The notes under the pieces are model-generated. The model did no database searches and was not told the DNA's origin. It saw only the letters and a program-made list of their open reading frames with translations. Shown piece by piece: positions 12,044 to 19,180 of a stretch of 19,180 nucleotides of DNA. Numbering within the stretch: position 1 is the stretch's first letter; every line of letters begins with the position of its first letter. This DNA is from RGVT01 sp037129475 (GTDB lineage: Bacteria > Planctomycetota > Planctomycetia > Pirellulales > UBA1268): positions 1 through 19,180 of the forward strand of contig JBAXUY010000053.1 in the NCBI GenBank assembly GCA_037129475.1, given 5' to 3'. Both the position numbers and the translations under genes were made by a program.

Positions 12044-13965
12044 GGGCACCGTGCGCTGGTCGGCACCGCATGCGACATCGGTCGGGCGGCGAGCGCGAGC
12101 CCGCGGCAGGTGTTCGCAATGCCCGTCGCGTCGAGGCCGAGGTCGGCGAGCAGTTCACTGCGTTCGCCGTGCTCCACGAACCGATCGGGCAGGCCGAGCC
12201 GCACGATCGGGCCGCATGCCAGCCGTGCATCGCTCACCGCCTCGAGCACGGCGCTGCCGAAGCCCGTGGGGAGAGCGTTCTCCTCGACGGTCACGACCCA
12301 CGGCGCGGCCTCGATCCGTTCGAGCAGGCCCTGCGTGTCGAGCGGCTTCACGAACCGGGCGTTCACGACGGCCACCTCGAGCCCCTCCTCGCGCAGATGT
12401 TTCGCCGCGTCGAGTGCGGCACCGAGGAGCGTGCCACAGGCCAGAATGAGGCCGTCGGCGCCCTCGAGGAGCGGCTCGCACCGCCCCGCCACGATCGGGG
12501 CCCGCGGACCCTCGTGCCGCTCGATCACCGTCTTGGGGTAGCGGATCGCCACCGGACCGGGCTGCGCGAGTGCCCAGTCGAGCATCGCCACCAGATCGTG
12601 CTCGTCGCCCGGGGCGAGCACCGCCATGTTCGGGAACAGCCGCAGGTAGCCGAGGTCGAACGCGCCGTGGTGCGTGGGCCCGTCGGGGCCCGTGAGACCC
12701 GCCCGGTCGAGCATGAACACGACCGGCAGGTTCTGCAGGCAGACCTCCTGAAAGATCTGGTCGAACGACCGTTGGAGAAACGTGCTGTAGATGTCGACGA
12801 TCGGCCGGCAGCCGACCTTCGCCTGCCCGGCGGCGAACGCCACGGCATGCGACTCGCAGATGCCGACGTCGAAGAACCTGTCGGGAAACTCCTCACGCAC
12901 CGGCTCGAGCTTGTTGCCCTGGCACATCGCCGCCGTGAGCACCGTGACCTTGGGATCGCTCCGCATGCAGGCCCCGATCGCCGCGCTCGCCACGTCGGTG
13001 TAGGCCTTCGCCGACGACTTCTTGATCGACACGATGCAATCGTCGTCGTCGCACTCGAATGGCGCCGGGGTGTGGAAGAACACCGGATCGGCCTCCGCCG
13101 GCTTGAAGCCGTGCCCCTTCTCGGTGAGCACGTGGAGGAGGACGGGCCCCTCCTCGTCCTTCACGAGCTCGAGGTAGCGGATCAGGTTCGGCAGCGAGTG
13201 CCCCTCGACGGGGCCGAAGTAGCGAACACCGAGCGCCTCGAAGAGCATGCCGCCGTGGAGCGTGGCTTTGAGCGAGTCCTTCGCCTTGCCGAGCATCCGC
13301 TCCATCTGCTCGCCCACCATCGGCACGCCCTTGATGAGCTCGCCGGCCTGCTGCTTGAGGCCGCGATACCACGGGTTCGTGCGGATCGTGTCGAGATACT
13401 CGGCGAGTGCCCCCACCCGCGGGCAGATCGACATCCTGTTGTCATTCAGGATCACGAGCAGACGCTTCTTGAGAAAGCCGGCATTGTTGAGCGCCTCGAA
13501 GACGATGCCCGAGGGCAGCGCGCCATCGCCGATCACGGCCACGGAGTGGCGATCGCCCTCGCCGAGCAGGTCGTCGCCACTCGCGAGGCCGAGGGCCGTC
13601 GAGACGCTCGAGCCCGCGTGGCCGGTCATGAACAGGTCGAAGGGGCTCTCGTCGGGGTTCGGGTAGCCCATCAGGCCGCCCTTCGTGCGGATCGTGCCGA
13701 ACCGGCCGAACCGGCCCGTGATCAGCTTGTGGGGATAGATCTGGTGGCCCGTGTCCCAGATCAGGCGATCACGGCTGAAGTCGAACACGCGGTGCAGGGC
13801 GATACACAGCTCCACGACGCCGAGGTTCGACGCGAAATGGGCGGTGCGGGTGGCCGCCACTTCCGTAAGGGCCCGGCGCATCTCGCCGGCGAGTTGTTCG
13901 AGCTGCTCGGTCGACAGCCCGGCGAGGTCGCGTGGCGAGATGATGGAGGGGAGGATGTCGGTCAT
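12040..13965 (-). CDS. dxs: 1-deoxy-D-xylulose-5-phosphate synthase
   Basis: A 641-residue thiamine-diphosphate enzyme that condenses pyruvate and glyceraldehyde 3-phosphate, the entry step of the MEP isoprenoid pathway. Active-site elements are intact: H43 in TAHFASNLG, GHQIYPHK (73-80), GHAGSS (115-120), the cofactor/Mg motif GDGAL (146-150) with NDN (174-176), E371 in CESHAVAFAAG (370-380), and THHGAFDLGYL (431-441). The C-terminal transketolase-like domain runs to about 625. GYPNPDES and DLFMTGHAG resemble planctomycete versions. ATG 13965 is chosen because AAAGGA precedes it by about six bases and the frame's upstream extension runs into ispA. It follows ispA by 22 bp and overlaps nadK by four bases. 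Confidence 0.96.
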   Translation of the reverse strand: MTDILPSIISPRDLAGLSTEQLEQLAGEMRRALTEVAATRTAHFASNLGVVELCIALHRVFDFSRDRLIWDTGHQIYPHKLITGRFGRFGTIRTKGGLMGYPNPDESPFDLFMTGHAGSSVSTALGLASGDDLLGEGDRHSVAVIGDGALPSGIVFEALNNAGFLKKRLLVILNDNRMSICPRVGALAEYLDTIRTNPWYRGLKQQAGELIKGVPMVGEQMERMLGKAKDSLKATLHGGMLFEALGVRYFGPVEGHSLPNLIRYLELVKDEEGPVLLHVLTEKGHGFKPAEADPVFFHTPAPFECDDDDCIVSIKKSSAKAYTDVASAAIGACMRSDPKVTVLTAAMCQGNKLEPVREEFPDRFFDVGICESHAVAFAAGQAKVGCRPIVDIYSTFLQRSFDQIFQEVCLQNLPVVFMLDRAGLTGPDGPTHHGAFDLGYLRLFPNMAVLAPGDEHDLVAMLDWALAQPGPVAIRYPKTVIERHEGPRAPIVAGRCEPLLEGADGLILACGTLLGAALDAAKHLREEGLEVAVVNARFVKPLDTQGLLERIEAAPWVVTVEENALPTGFGSAVLEAVSDARLACGPIVRLGLPDRFVEHGERSELLADLGLDATGIANTCRGLALAARPMSHAVPTSARCP

Positions 13966-13987
13966 GGGGCGTCCTTTGCGTCGGTCG

Positions 13988-14911
13988 TCAATGATCGCGG
14001 GCGACGATCCACCGTGCCAGCGCCTCGAGTGCGGCGGCCTTGCCACCGAGTCCGTGCACCGCCTCGGCCGCCTCGGTGGCGAGCGTCAGGGCCCGGGTCC
14101 GGCTCTCCTCGAGGCCCACGATCGTCGGAAAGGTGAGTTTGCCGCGGCCGGCGTCCTTGCCCACGCGCTTGCCCATCGTCGTTTCGTCCCCCTCGGCGTC
14201 GAGCAGGTCGTCGGCGATCTGGAAGGCGAGGCCGAAGGCGCGGCCGTAGGTGGCGAGCATCGCGAGCCGGGTCGGAGAGGCGTTGGCCGCAAGGCCGCCG
14301 AGTTCGAGCGCAGCCAGAAAGAGCGCACCGGTCTTGCGGCGATGGATGCGTTCGAGCCAGGCCACCTGCTCGCCGGCCGGGGACTGCGTCATGTCGGCGA
14401 TCCAGCCGCGCTCGGCGGCGAGGTCGTCGGCCTGGCCGCCGACGAGTGCCTCGGGGCCCGCCGCCCGGGCGAGCACGAGGCAGCCGCGGGCCGCGGTGGC
14501 CGCGGGCATCTCTCGGGCGAGCGTCTCGAACGCGAGTGCCTGCAGGGCGTCGCCGCAGAGGATCGCCGTGGCCTCGTCGAACGCCTTGTGGCAGGTGGGC
14601 CGGCCACGACGGAGATCGTCGTCGTCCATCGCGGGGAGGTCGTCGTGGACGAGCGAGTAGGCATGGATCATCTCGACAGCTACGGCAGCCCCCGCCGCGT
14701 CGGCCCACGTGCCGCCGCAGGCGTCGGCGGCCCAGAGCACGAGCGCCGGCCGCAGCCGCTTGCCTGGTGCGAGCAGGGCATGGCGCATCGCCGCCACGAG
14801 TCGCGGAGACGCCTCGGGGGACAGTTCCAAGGCAGACGCGAGCCGCGGCTCGATGAAAGCCCGCACGTCGTCGAGCGAGCTGGCGATCGGCGGCGCTACG
14901 GAAGCGGACAT
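13988..14911 (-). CDS. ispA: short-chain polyprenyl diphosphate synthase (FPP/GGPP type)
   Basis: A 307-residue all-helical class I prenyltransferase that condenses IPP with allylic diphosphates. Visible elements are GKRLRP (50-55), the first aspartate-rich motif DDLPAMDDDD (90-99), RRGRPTCHKAF (101-111), GQADD (159-163), KTGALF (193-198), and the second aspartate-rich motif QIADDLLD (231-238), with K249 and K252 just after. The HAYSLVHDDLPAMDDDDLRRG context is very close to E. coli IspA, so farnesyl diphosphate is likely, though geranylgeranyl diphosphate cannot be excluded. The start is uncertain: in-frame ATGs at 14929 and 14980 would add 6 or 23 residues, and none has a clear ribosome site; 14911 gives normal family length. 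It lies between xseB and dxs, a common grouping. Confidence 0.9.
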   Translation of the reverse strand: MSASVAPPIASSLDDVRAFIEPRLASALELSPEASPRLVAAMRHALLAPGKRLRPALVLWAADACGGTWADAAGAAVAVEMIHAYSLVHDDLPAMDDDDLRRGRPTCHKAFDEATAILCGDALQALAFETLAREMPAATAARGCLVLARAAGPEALVGGQADDLAAERGWIADMTQSPAGEQVAWLERIHRRKTGALFLAALELGGLAANASPTRLAMLATYGRAFGLAFQIADDLLDAEGDETTMGKRVGKDAGRGKLTFPTIVGLEESRTRALTLATEAAEAVHGLGGKAAALEALARWIVARDH

Positions 14912-15019
14912 GTCGGGCCCGAGAAGCATGGACGAACTGCCGGGCGCCAGGAGGCCGGGGGACACCGGGCAACCTGCCATGATCGGGCCCCGCAGAGGAT
15001 CGAAATCACCCGCAAAATT

Positions 15020-15436
15020 CTAGGCTTCGGCCGTGGAATCGTCCATCCCGGGGAGCGTTGGCGACCGGGGCGCCTTCCGCTGCGCAGGCGGCCGCGATGC
15101 CGGCCTCCGGCCGACCTTGTCGCCGCTGCCGTTCGCCGTCGGATCGGCCGTCGTGCCGTCGTGTGCACCGGGGAACGGCTCGCTGATCGGTTGTCCGTCT
15201 TCGGTGACGGCGGTGAGCAGGCGGATCCGTTCCTCCGCGCGAGCGAGTTCCTCGTGGAGCCCACGAAGGATCACCACCCCGCGCTCGTAGGCCGCGATCG
15301 ATTCGGTGAGCCCGAGTCCGCCCCCCTCGAGCCGATTGACGATGTCGGCGAGTTGGGCGAGCCCCTCTTCAAACGAGGGCGGTTGCGTGGAGTTTGCGGG
15401 CGCGACGTCGCGGGGTTGGTCACTGGGGGCTGGCAT
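15020..15436 (-). CDS. xseB: exodeoxyribonuclease VII small subunit
   Basis: A 138-residue subunit of exonuclease VII, which degrades single-stranded DNA together with XseA. The family core is at about residues 20-78: SFEEGLAQLADIVNRLEGGGLGLTESIAAYERGV, then LHEELARAEERIRLLT, two helices typical of the small subunit. The rest (about 80-138) is a Pro/Ala/Arg-rich tail not found in typical 70-80 residue homologues. ATG 15436 follows AGGAAAGGAT on the minus strand and overlaps the xseA end by 17 bp, which decides the start over a much longer open frame. Coupled synthesis with XseA is likely. Confidence 0.93.
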   Translation of the reverse strand: MPAPSDQPRDVAPANSTQPPSFEEGLAQLADIVNRLEGGGLGLTESIAAYERGVVILRGLHEELARAEERIRLLTAVTEDGQPISEPFPGAHDGTTADPTANGSGDKVGRRPASRPPAQRKAPRSPTLPGMDDSTAEA

Positions 15437-16655
15437 GCAGCGAGATCCTTTCCTGCGTGGCGATCGGGGTGGAGTCGATCGACGTGACGGTGCTCTGGAG
15501 CCGCCCGTCGGCGAGTTGTGTGACGATCGTCGCACCGGCCGCAACCGAGGCGATCGACGTGAGCGGGGCGGTCGTGCCTTCCGACGTGGTGACCGAGTAG
15601 CCGCGGGCGAGCAGCTTGAGCGGACTGCCGGCGTCGAGCCGGGCGACTCCGGCGCGCAGACGCTCACCGGCCCGATCCACGGCGGCGTGGGCGAGCCGTT
15701 CGAGGCGAGCGGCCCGATCGGCGACGAGGGCGCGACGCTCGACGACGAGCCGGGTGGGGTCGGCGAGGATCCGCGATCGGGCAAACTGCCCGAGCCGTTC
15801 GCGGGCCATCTCCGCCCGCCGCGAGAGGCCGCTCTGCAGCCGCGCCGCAAAGCTCCCGAGAGCCGCGACCACCTGGGCCCGGTCGGGTGCGATCCGCATG
15901 GCGGCGTCGGTGGGTGTGAGGGCCCGCACGTCGGCGGCCAGATCGCACAGCGACACGTCGATCTCGTGACCCACGCCCGACACGACCGGAATCGGACAGG
16001 CGGCGACCGCTCGGACGAGCACCTCTTCGTTGAACGACCAGAGATCTTCGAGGCTGCCTCCGCCCCGAATGAGCGCGACGACGTCGACGGCGGGCGCGAT
16101 CCGGGCCGTGATCGCGAGCGCGGCCGCGAGTTCCTCCGCGGCGCCCGCCCCCTGCACCCGCGAGGGCACGACGAGCAGCTCGCAGCCGCGCCAGCGGCCG
16201 CGAAACGCCTCGAGGAAGTCGGCGATCGCGGCGCCGCTCGGGCTCGTCACGACCGCGACGCGGCGTGGAAACGCGGGGAGCGGCCGCTTGCGTCCCGGCA
16301 GGAACAGCCCCTCGCCCTCGAGCGCCGCATGCAGTTTCCGCAGCCGTGCCTCGAGCGTTCCCGTGCCGACGGCGTGCAGGCGGTCGATCGTGAGCTGATA
16401 GCTGCCGCGGGGCGGATAGACCTCGAGCCGTCCGTGGCAGATCACCTCCAGGCCGTCGGCCGGCTCGATCGCGAGCGTGGGCACCGTGCCGCGCCATACG
16501 ACCGCCTTCAGGATCGCGCCCTCGTCCTTGAGCGAGAGGTAGAGGTGGCCCGAGGAGGCCCGGACGAGGTTCGAGACCTCGCCGCTCACCCAGACATCGG
16601 CGAAGCCGGTCTCGATGACCTGCTTGACGCGGGCGGTGACCTCTGAAACGCTCAT
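15420..16655 (-). CDS. xseA: exodeoxyribonuclease VII large subunit
   Basis: A 411-residue catalytic subunit. The N-terminal OB-fold domain (about 1-100) opens SVSEVTARVKQVIE and has VWVSGEVSN (21-29) and GHLYLSLKDE (36-45). The catalytic domain shows VAVVTSPSGAA (133-143), RGGGSLEDLWSFNEE (197-211) and PVVSGVGHEIDVSLCDLAADVRALTPT (223-249), with the conserved H230, E231 and D233. A helical region follows, and the typical C-terminal SPLKLLARGYSVTT closes it. ATG 16655 places the start right at the conserved SVSE opening; ATG 16703 would add 16 charged residues and leave only 35 bp to the divergent MFS gene. Neither has a good ribosome site. It is the first gene of the operon. Confidence 0.94.
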   Translation of the reverse strand: MSVSEVTARVKQVIETGFADVWVSGEVSNLVRASSGHLYLSLKDEGAILKAVVWRGTVPTLAIEPADGLEVICHGRLEVYPPRGSYQLTIDRLHAVGTGTLEARLRKLHAALEGEGLFLPGRKRPLPAFPRRVAVVTSPSGAAIADFLEAFRGRWRGCELLVVPSRVQGAGAAEELAAALAITARIAPAVDVVALIRGGGSLEDLWSFNEEVLVRAVAACPIPVVSGVGHEIDVSLCDLAADVRALTPTDAAMRIAPDRAQVVAALGSFAARLQSGLSRRAEMARERLGQFARSRILADPTRLVVERRALVADRAARLERLAHAAVDRAGERLRAGVARLDAGSPLKLLARGYSVTTSEGTTAPLTSIASVAAGATIVTQLADGRLQSTVTSIDSTPIATQERISLHASPQ

Positions 16656-16738
16656 GGCCTCTGCAGGCCGGTCGTCCTCGGCGTTTCGTCGGCGATCGTG
16701 CATAGCTGGAGTCTAGCAGTTCGAGGGCAGCAATCCGC

Positions 16739-18052
16739 ATGGCCAGCGACCCGTCGACGACGTCATCTCCGGCCGCGGGCCCGCCGCGCGGGGCGCTGCT
16801 GGTGATCTTCCTCACGGTCTTCATCGACCTGCTCGGGTTCGGGATCGTGCTGCCGGTGATGCCCAGGCAGGCGGAGCCCTATCTCGCGGCGCTCGAACTG
16901 TCGCCGGTCGCCGGGGGTGTCGTGATCGGCCTCCTGTTCTCCGTGTTCTCGCTGATGCAGTTTCTGTTCAGCCCCGTGTGGGGCCGGCTCTCCGACCGGG
17001 TCGGCCGGCGGCCGATGCTGATCCTGAGCCTCGTGGGGTCGGTCGTCTTCTACGCGCTCTACGGCTACGCGGTGACGCTGCCGCCGGAGCGGGCACGGCT
17101 GGCGCTCGGGCTGATGATGCTCTCCCGGATCGGCGCCGGCATCGCCGGCGCGAGCGTGGGCACGGCCGCCGCCGTGATCGCCGACTGCACGACGCCCGAG
17201 AATCGCGCCCGGGGCATGGCGCTCATCGGGATCGCCTTTGGCGCGGGCTTCACGCTCGGGCCGCTCATCGCCTACTTCGGCCTCGCGCTCTTCGCCCGCC
17301 AGCCGTGGGGCGTGGGGGCGCTCGCCTCGTTGCTCTCGTTCGTGGCGCTCGTGATCGCGGTGGCCGTGTTTCGCGAGACCCGCCGGCCCGACTCCCGGGC
17401 CGCGAAGGAGTTTTTCAGCCTCTCGCGCACCACCGGCGTGCTCGCGCTGCCGGCCGTCGGCGCGCTCGTGCTCATCTATTTTCTGTCGATCTTCGCGTTC
17501 GCCAACTTCGAGGCCACGCTCGCGCGGTTCACGAAGGAGGGCTTCGGCATGAGCGACGACGGCAACTTCCTCCTGTTCGCGGCGATCGGCGCGGTCTTGA
17601 TGGTGGCCGGCGGACTCTACCGGCCGCTCGCCAAGCGGCTCCCCGAAACCCGGCTGCTCGGCATGGGGCTCGCGGTGCTCGTCGTCGGCATGGCCGCCAT
17701 CGGCGTGATCGCATGGCTCGTGCACCGCGACGTCGTGACGGGGCAGGCGGCGTCGGCTGCGCTGCGCTGGTTCTTCTATGCCGCGTCCGCGGCGGCCGTG
17801 GCGGGCTTCGCGTTCGTCAATCCGTCGGTGTCTGCCCTGATCTCGAAGCACGCCGATCCGGCGCGGCAGGGAGAGGTGCTCGGCGTGAATCAGTCGTTCG
17901 CGTCGCTCGGCCGGATCCTCGGCCCGTTCGCCGGCTCGCTCCTGTTCACGCTCCACCCGTCACGCACGCTGCCGTATGCGATGGCCGTGGCCACGCTGCT
18001 CGTCGTCGCCGCGCTCGTGCGCCGCGTCACGGCCGGGAGCGGCCGGCCGTGA
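16739..18052 (+). CDS. MFS transporter of the TetA-like (DHA1) type
   Basis: A 437-residue inner-membrane protein with about 12 membrane helices. The first helix carries LVIFLTVFIDLLGFGIVLPVMP (21-42), characteristic of the TetA/DHA1 drug-proton antiporter group. Motif A GRLSDRVGRRPM is at 82-93, and GIAFGAGFTLGPLIAYFG (165-182) corresponds to the motif C region of antiporters. A cytoplasmic loop with FRETRRP ends the first half. The C-terminal half contains FVNPSVSALISKHADPARQGEVLGVNQS, also typical of the group. The substrate is not deducible; it need not be an antibiotic. ATG 16739 follows GAGGGCAG by about nine bases. It shares a short divergent region with xseA and overlaps the chelatase gene by four bases, so the two are likely co-expressed. 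Confidence 0.88.
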   Translation: MASDPSTTSSPAAGPPRGALLVIFLTVFIDLLGFGIVLPVMPRQAEPYLAALELSPVAGGVVIGLLFSVFSLMQFLFSPVWGRLSDRVGRRPMLILSLVGSVVFYALYGYAVTLPPERARLALGLMMLSRIGAGIAGASVGTAAAVIADCTTPENRARGMALIGIAFGAGFTLGPLIAYFGLALFARQPWGVGALASLLSFVALVIAVAVFRETRRPDSRAAKEFFSLSRTTGVLALPAVGALVLIYFLSIFAFANFEATLARFTKEGFGMSDDGNFLLFAAIGAVLMVAGGLYRPLAKRLPETRLLGMGLAVLVVGMAAIGVIAWLVHRDVVTGQAASAALRWFFYAASAAAVAGFAFVNPSVSALISKHADPARQGEVLGVNQSFASLGRILGPFAGSLLFTLHPSRTLPYAMAVATLLVVAALVRRVTAGSGRP

Positions 18053-18933
18053 CGACGATGTCGCCACGATCGGCGTCGCGGCGGCTTCCGATCGTGCGGG
18101 GCGACGACGGCGGGGTCGAGGCCCGGACCGATGTCGCCACCGGTCTCGGGCCCGGATGCGGCGTGGTGATCGTCGGGCATGGCACCGCCGATCCGGTCGG
18201 AGCCGCCGAGACCCATGCCGTCGGGAAACTCGTGGCGGACATGCTGCCCGGCGTGCCGGTGGAGGTGGGGTTTCTCGAGGTGATCGGGCCAGCGATCGGC
18301 GATGCCCTCGCGGCCCTCGCGGCCCGTGGCTGCCGCCGCGTGGTCGCGGCGCCGCTGATTCTGTTCACGGCCGGGCACGCCAAACGCGACATCCCCGAGG
18401 CCCTGGACGCCGGGGGTCGGGCTGCCGGGCTCGTCGTGCACCAGGCGGCCGCGATGGGCTGCCATCCCTCGATCGTCGCCCTCGCCCGCCGCCGCCGGCG
18501 CGAGGCCGTGCGCGGTCTGGAGCCGGTGCCCGCCGCCGCGATGGGGCTCGTGATGATCGGCCGCGGTTCGAGCGATCCGCGCGCGGTGAGCCAGCTGCTC
18601 GAGTTCACCGCCGCCACGTTCGCTCCCGGCGCGAGCGCGTGCCCACACGATCTCGAAGCGTGCCGCATCGGGCTCGGGTTCGTCGCCGCCGCACGGCCGT
18701 CGCTCGTCGACGGGCTCGACGCGGCGGCCGCGGGGCCGGACGTGCGGCGTGTCGTGGTGCAGCCGCATCTGCTGTTCCGCGGCCACGTCGAGGAGCAGGC
18801 GGCGGCGGCCGTGGCCCGTGCCCGGGATCGGCATCCGGCAGTCGAGTGGATCGTGACGGCCCGGCTCGGCGCCGAACCCGACGTCGCCGAGGCCCTCGTC
18901 GACCGCATCGCCGAAGCCCTGCCGTCACCGTAG
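18049..18933 (+). CDS. cbiX: CbiX-type sirohydrochlorin chelatase
   Basis: A 294-residue protein with two repeated CbiX half-domains; it would insert cobalt or iron into sirohydrochlorin for cobalamin or siroheme. The N-half has VVIVGHGTADP (39-49, H44) and LILFTAGHAKRDIPEAL (103-119, H110), the expected metal-binding histidines. The C-half mirrors this with LVMIGRGSSDP (167-177) and VVVQPHLLFRGHVEEQ (235-250), where the first histidine is replaced by arginine as is usual in the second half. About 30 extra residues precede the first domain. GTG 18049 overlaps the MFS stop as GTGA, and GGGAG (18035-18039) lies nine bases ahead; ATG 18058 is the alternative. No other tetrapyrrole gene is in view, so the metal is undecided. 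Confidence 0.9.
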   Translation: MTTMSPRSASRRLPIVRGDDGGVEARTDVATGLGPGCGVVIVGHGTADPVGAAETHAVGKLVADMLPGVPVEVGFLEVIGPAIGDALAALAARGCRRVVAAPLILFTAGHAKRDIPEALDAGGRAAGLVVHQAAAMGCHPSIVALARRRRREAVRGLEPVPAAAMGLVMIGRGSSDPRAVSQLLEFTAATFAPGASACPHDLEACRIGLGFVAAARPSLVDGLDAAAAGPDVRRVVVQPHLLFRGHVEEQAAAAVARARDRHPAVEWIVTARLGAEPDVAEALVDRIAEALPSP

Positions 18934-18934
18934 A

Positions 18935-18950
18935 ACAGGCTTCAGCCGGT
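18935..18950. repeat. 16-bp near-palindrome after the cbiX stop
   Basis: ACAGGCTTCAGCCGGT differs by one base from the reverse complement of 10235-10250 and has one mispair in its stem. It begins one base after the TAG of cbiX. Confidence 0.55.
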
Positions 18951-18973
18951 CATTGCCTCAACGCGCCCAATCC

Positions 18974-19115
18974 GGCTCGGGGTTGCCCCGTACCGTCTCG
19001 CCGGACGCTCACTACGGCCCTCCTGGCCTCCGTTCGCTCGGATGTGCCTGCGCTGCGCCATCCATGGCTTCGCTGGTCAAATACGCCGTCGCAACGGTAG
19101 GGGCAGCCCCTCGCC
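18974..19115 (+). repeat. 142-bp repeat module A, copy 3
   Basis: Homologous to 4611-4752 and 9740-9882 along its length, including CGCTCGGATGTGCCTGCGCTG and GCGCCATCCATGGCT. The ends are diverged (left GGCTCGGGGTTGCCCCGTAC, right GGTAGGGGCAGCCCCTCGCC) but still mostly pair. The 12 bases CGCGCCCAATCC before it (18962-18973) are shared with copy 1. The remaining 65 bases to the window end show nothing I recognise. Confidence 0.8.
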
Positions 19116-19180
19116 TCCCGTATCGCGTGCGGTGGAAGCCCTGTGGCACGGAAAGAAACATCTCGCCACGGACGGCGCGA

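Noticed and set aside
11830..14136. Plus-strand open frame of about 770 codons
   Set aside because: It is antisense to nadK and dxs, whose motifs are intact on the minus strand. Its composition is Arg/His-rich shadow sequence.

Overview
The window is very GC-rich, gene-dense bacterial chromosome. Several proteins look planctomycete-like: a DnaA whose domain IV reads RRSHST rather than GRDHTT, a Dxs with GYPNPDES and DLFMTGHAGSS segments, a secreted protein of a type I associate with planctomycetes, and a large AsmA-like protein. This placement (possibly Pirellulales) rests on family memory and has not been searched. No rRNA, tRNA, CRISPR array, prophage or transposase gene is visible.

Layout. 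Positions 1-1196 (minus) hold the N-terminal part of an MFS transporter. It is divergent from a 1067-residue AsmA-like membrane-anchored protein (1378-4581, plus). A repeat-filled gap (4582-5028) follows. Next come dapF (5029-5916) and a DUF374-type acyltransferase (5945-6766), probably one operon for envelope precursors. A secreted double-PDZ protein (6818-7891, minus) converges on them and is divergent from dnaA (8109-9662, plus), which has a near-consensus promoter. A 600-bp repeat cluster (9663-10262) fills the 3'-3' gap between dnaA and the next block.

Positions 10263-16655 (minus) are a tight six-gene operon, in transcription order xseA, xseB, ispA, dxs, nadK and a secreted protein of unknown function. 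Most junctions overlap or nearly touch (17-bp overlap, 108-bp gap, 22-bp gap, 4-bp overlap, 4-bp overlap). The operon joins exonuclease VII with the entry step and prenyl chain extension of the MEP isoprenoid pathway and with NADP supply. Divergent from it are a TetA-like MFS transporter (16739-18052) and an overlapping CbiX-type chelatase (18049-18933). The window ends in a third repeat copy.

The most unusual content is not coding. A family of modular, hairpin-rich repeats occupies the three gene-free stretches. A 142-143 bp module with terminal inverted repeats occurs three times. Paired 20-bp palindromes, a 25-bp identical box and a two-hairpin block each occur twice. The palindromes and the two-hairpin block are inverted between loci, and the order of modules is reshuffled. 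Paired stems differ by compensatory base changes, which suggests that their folding is conserved. A small palindrome of the form ACAGGCTTCAGCCTGT sits just after stop codons at two loci, with a weaker likeness at a third. This resembles REP/BIME-type elements, but the mobilising enzyme is not in the window.
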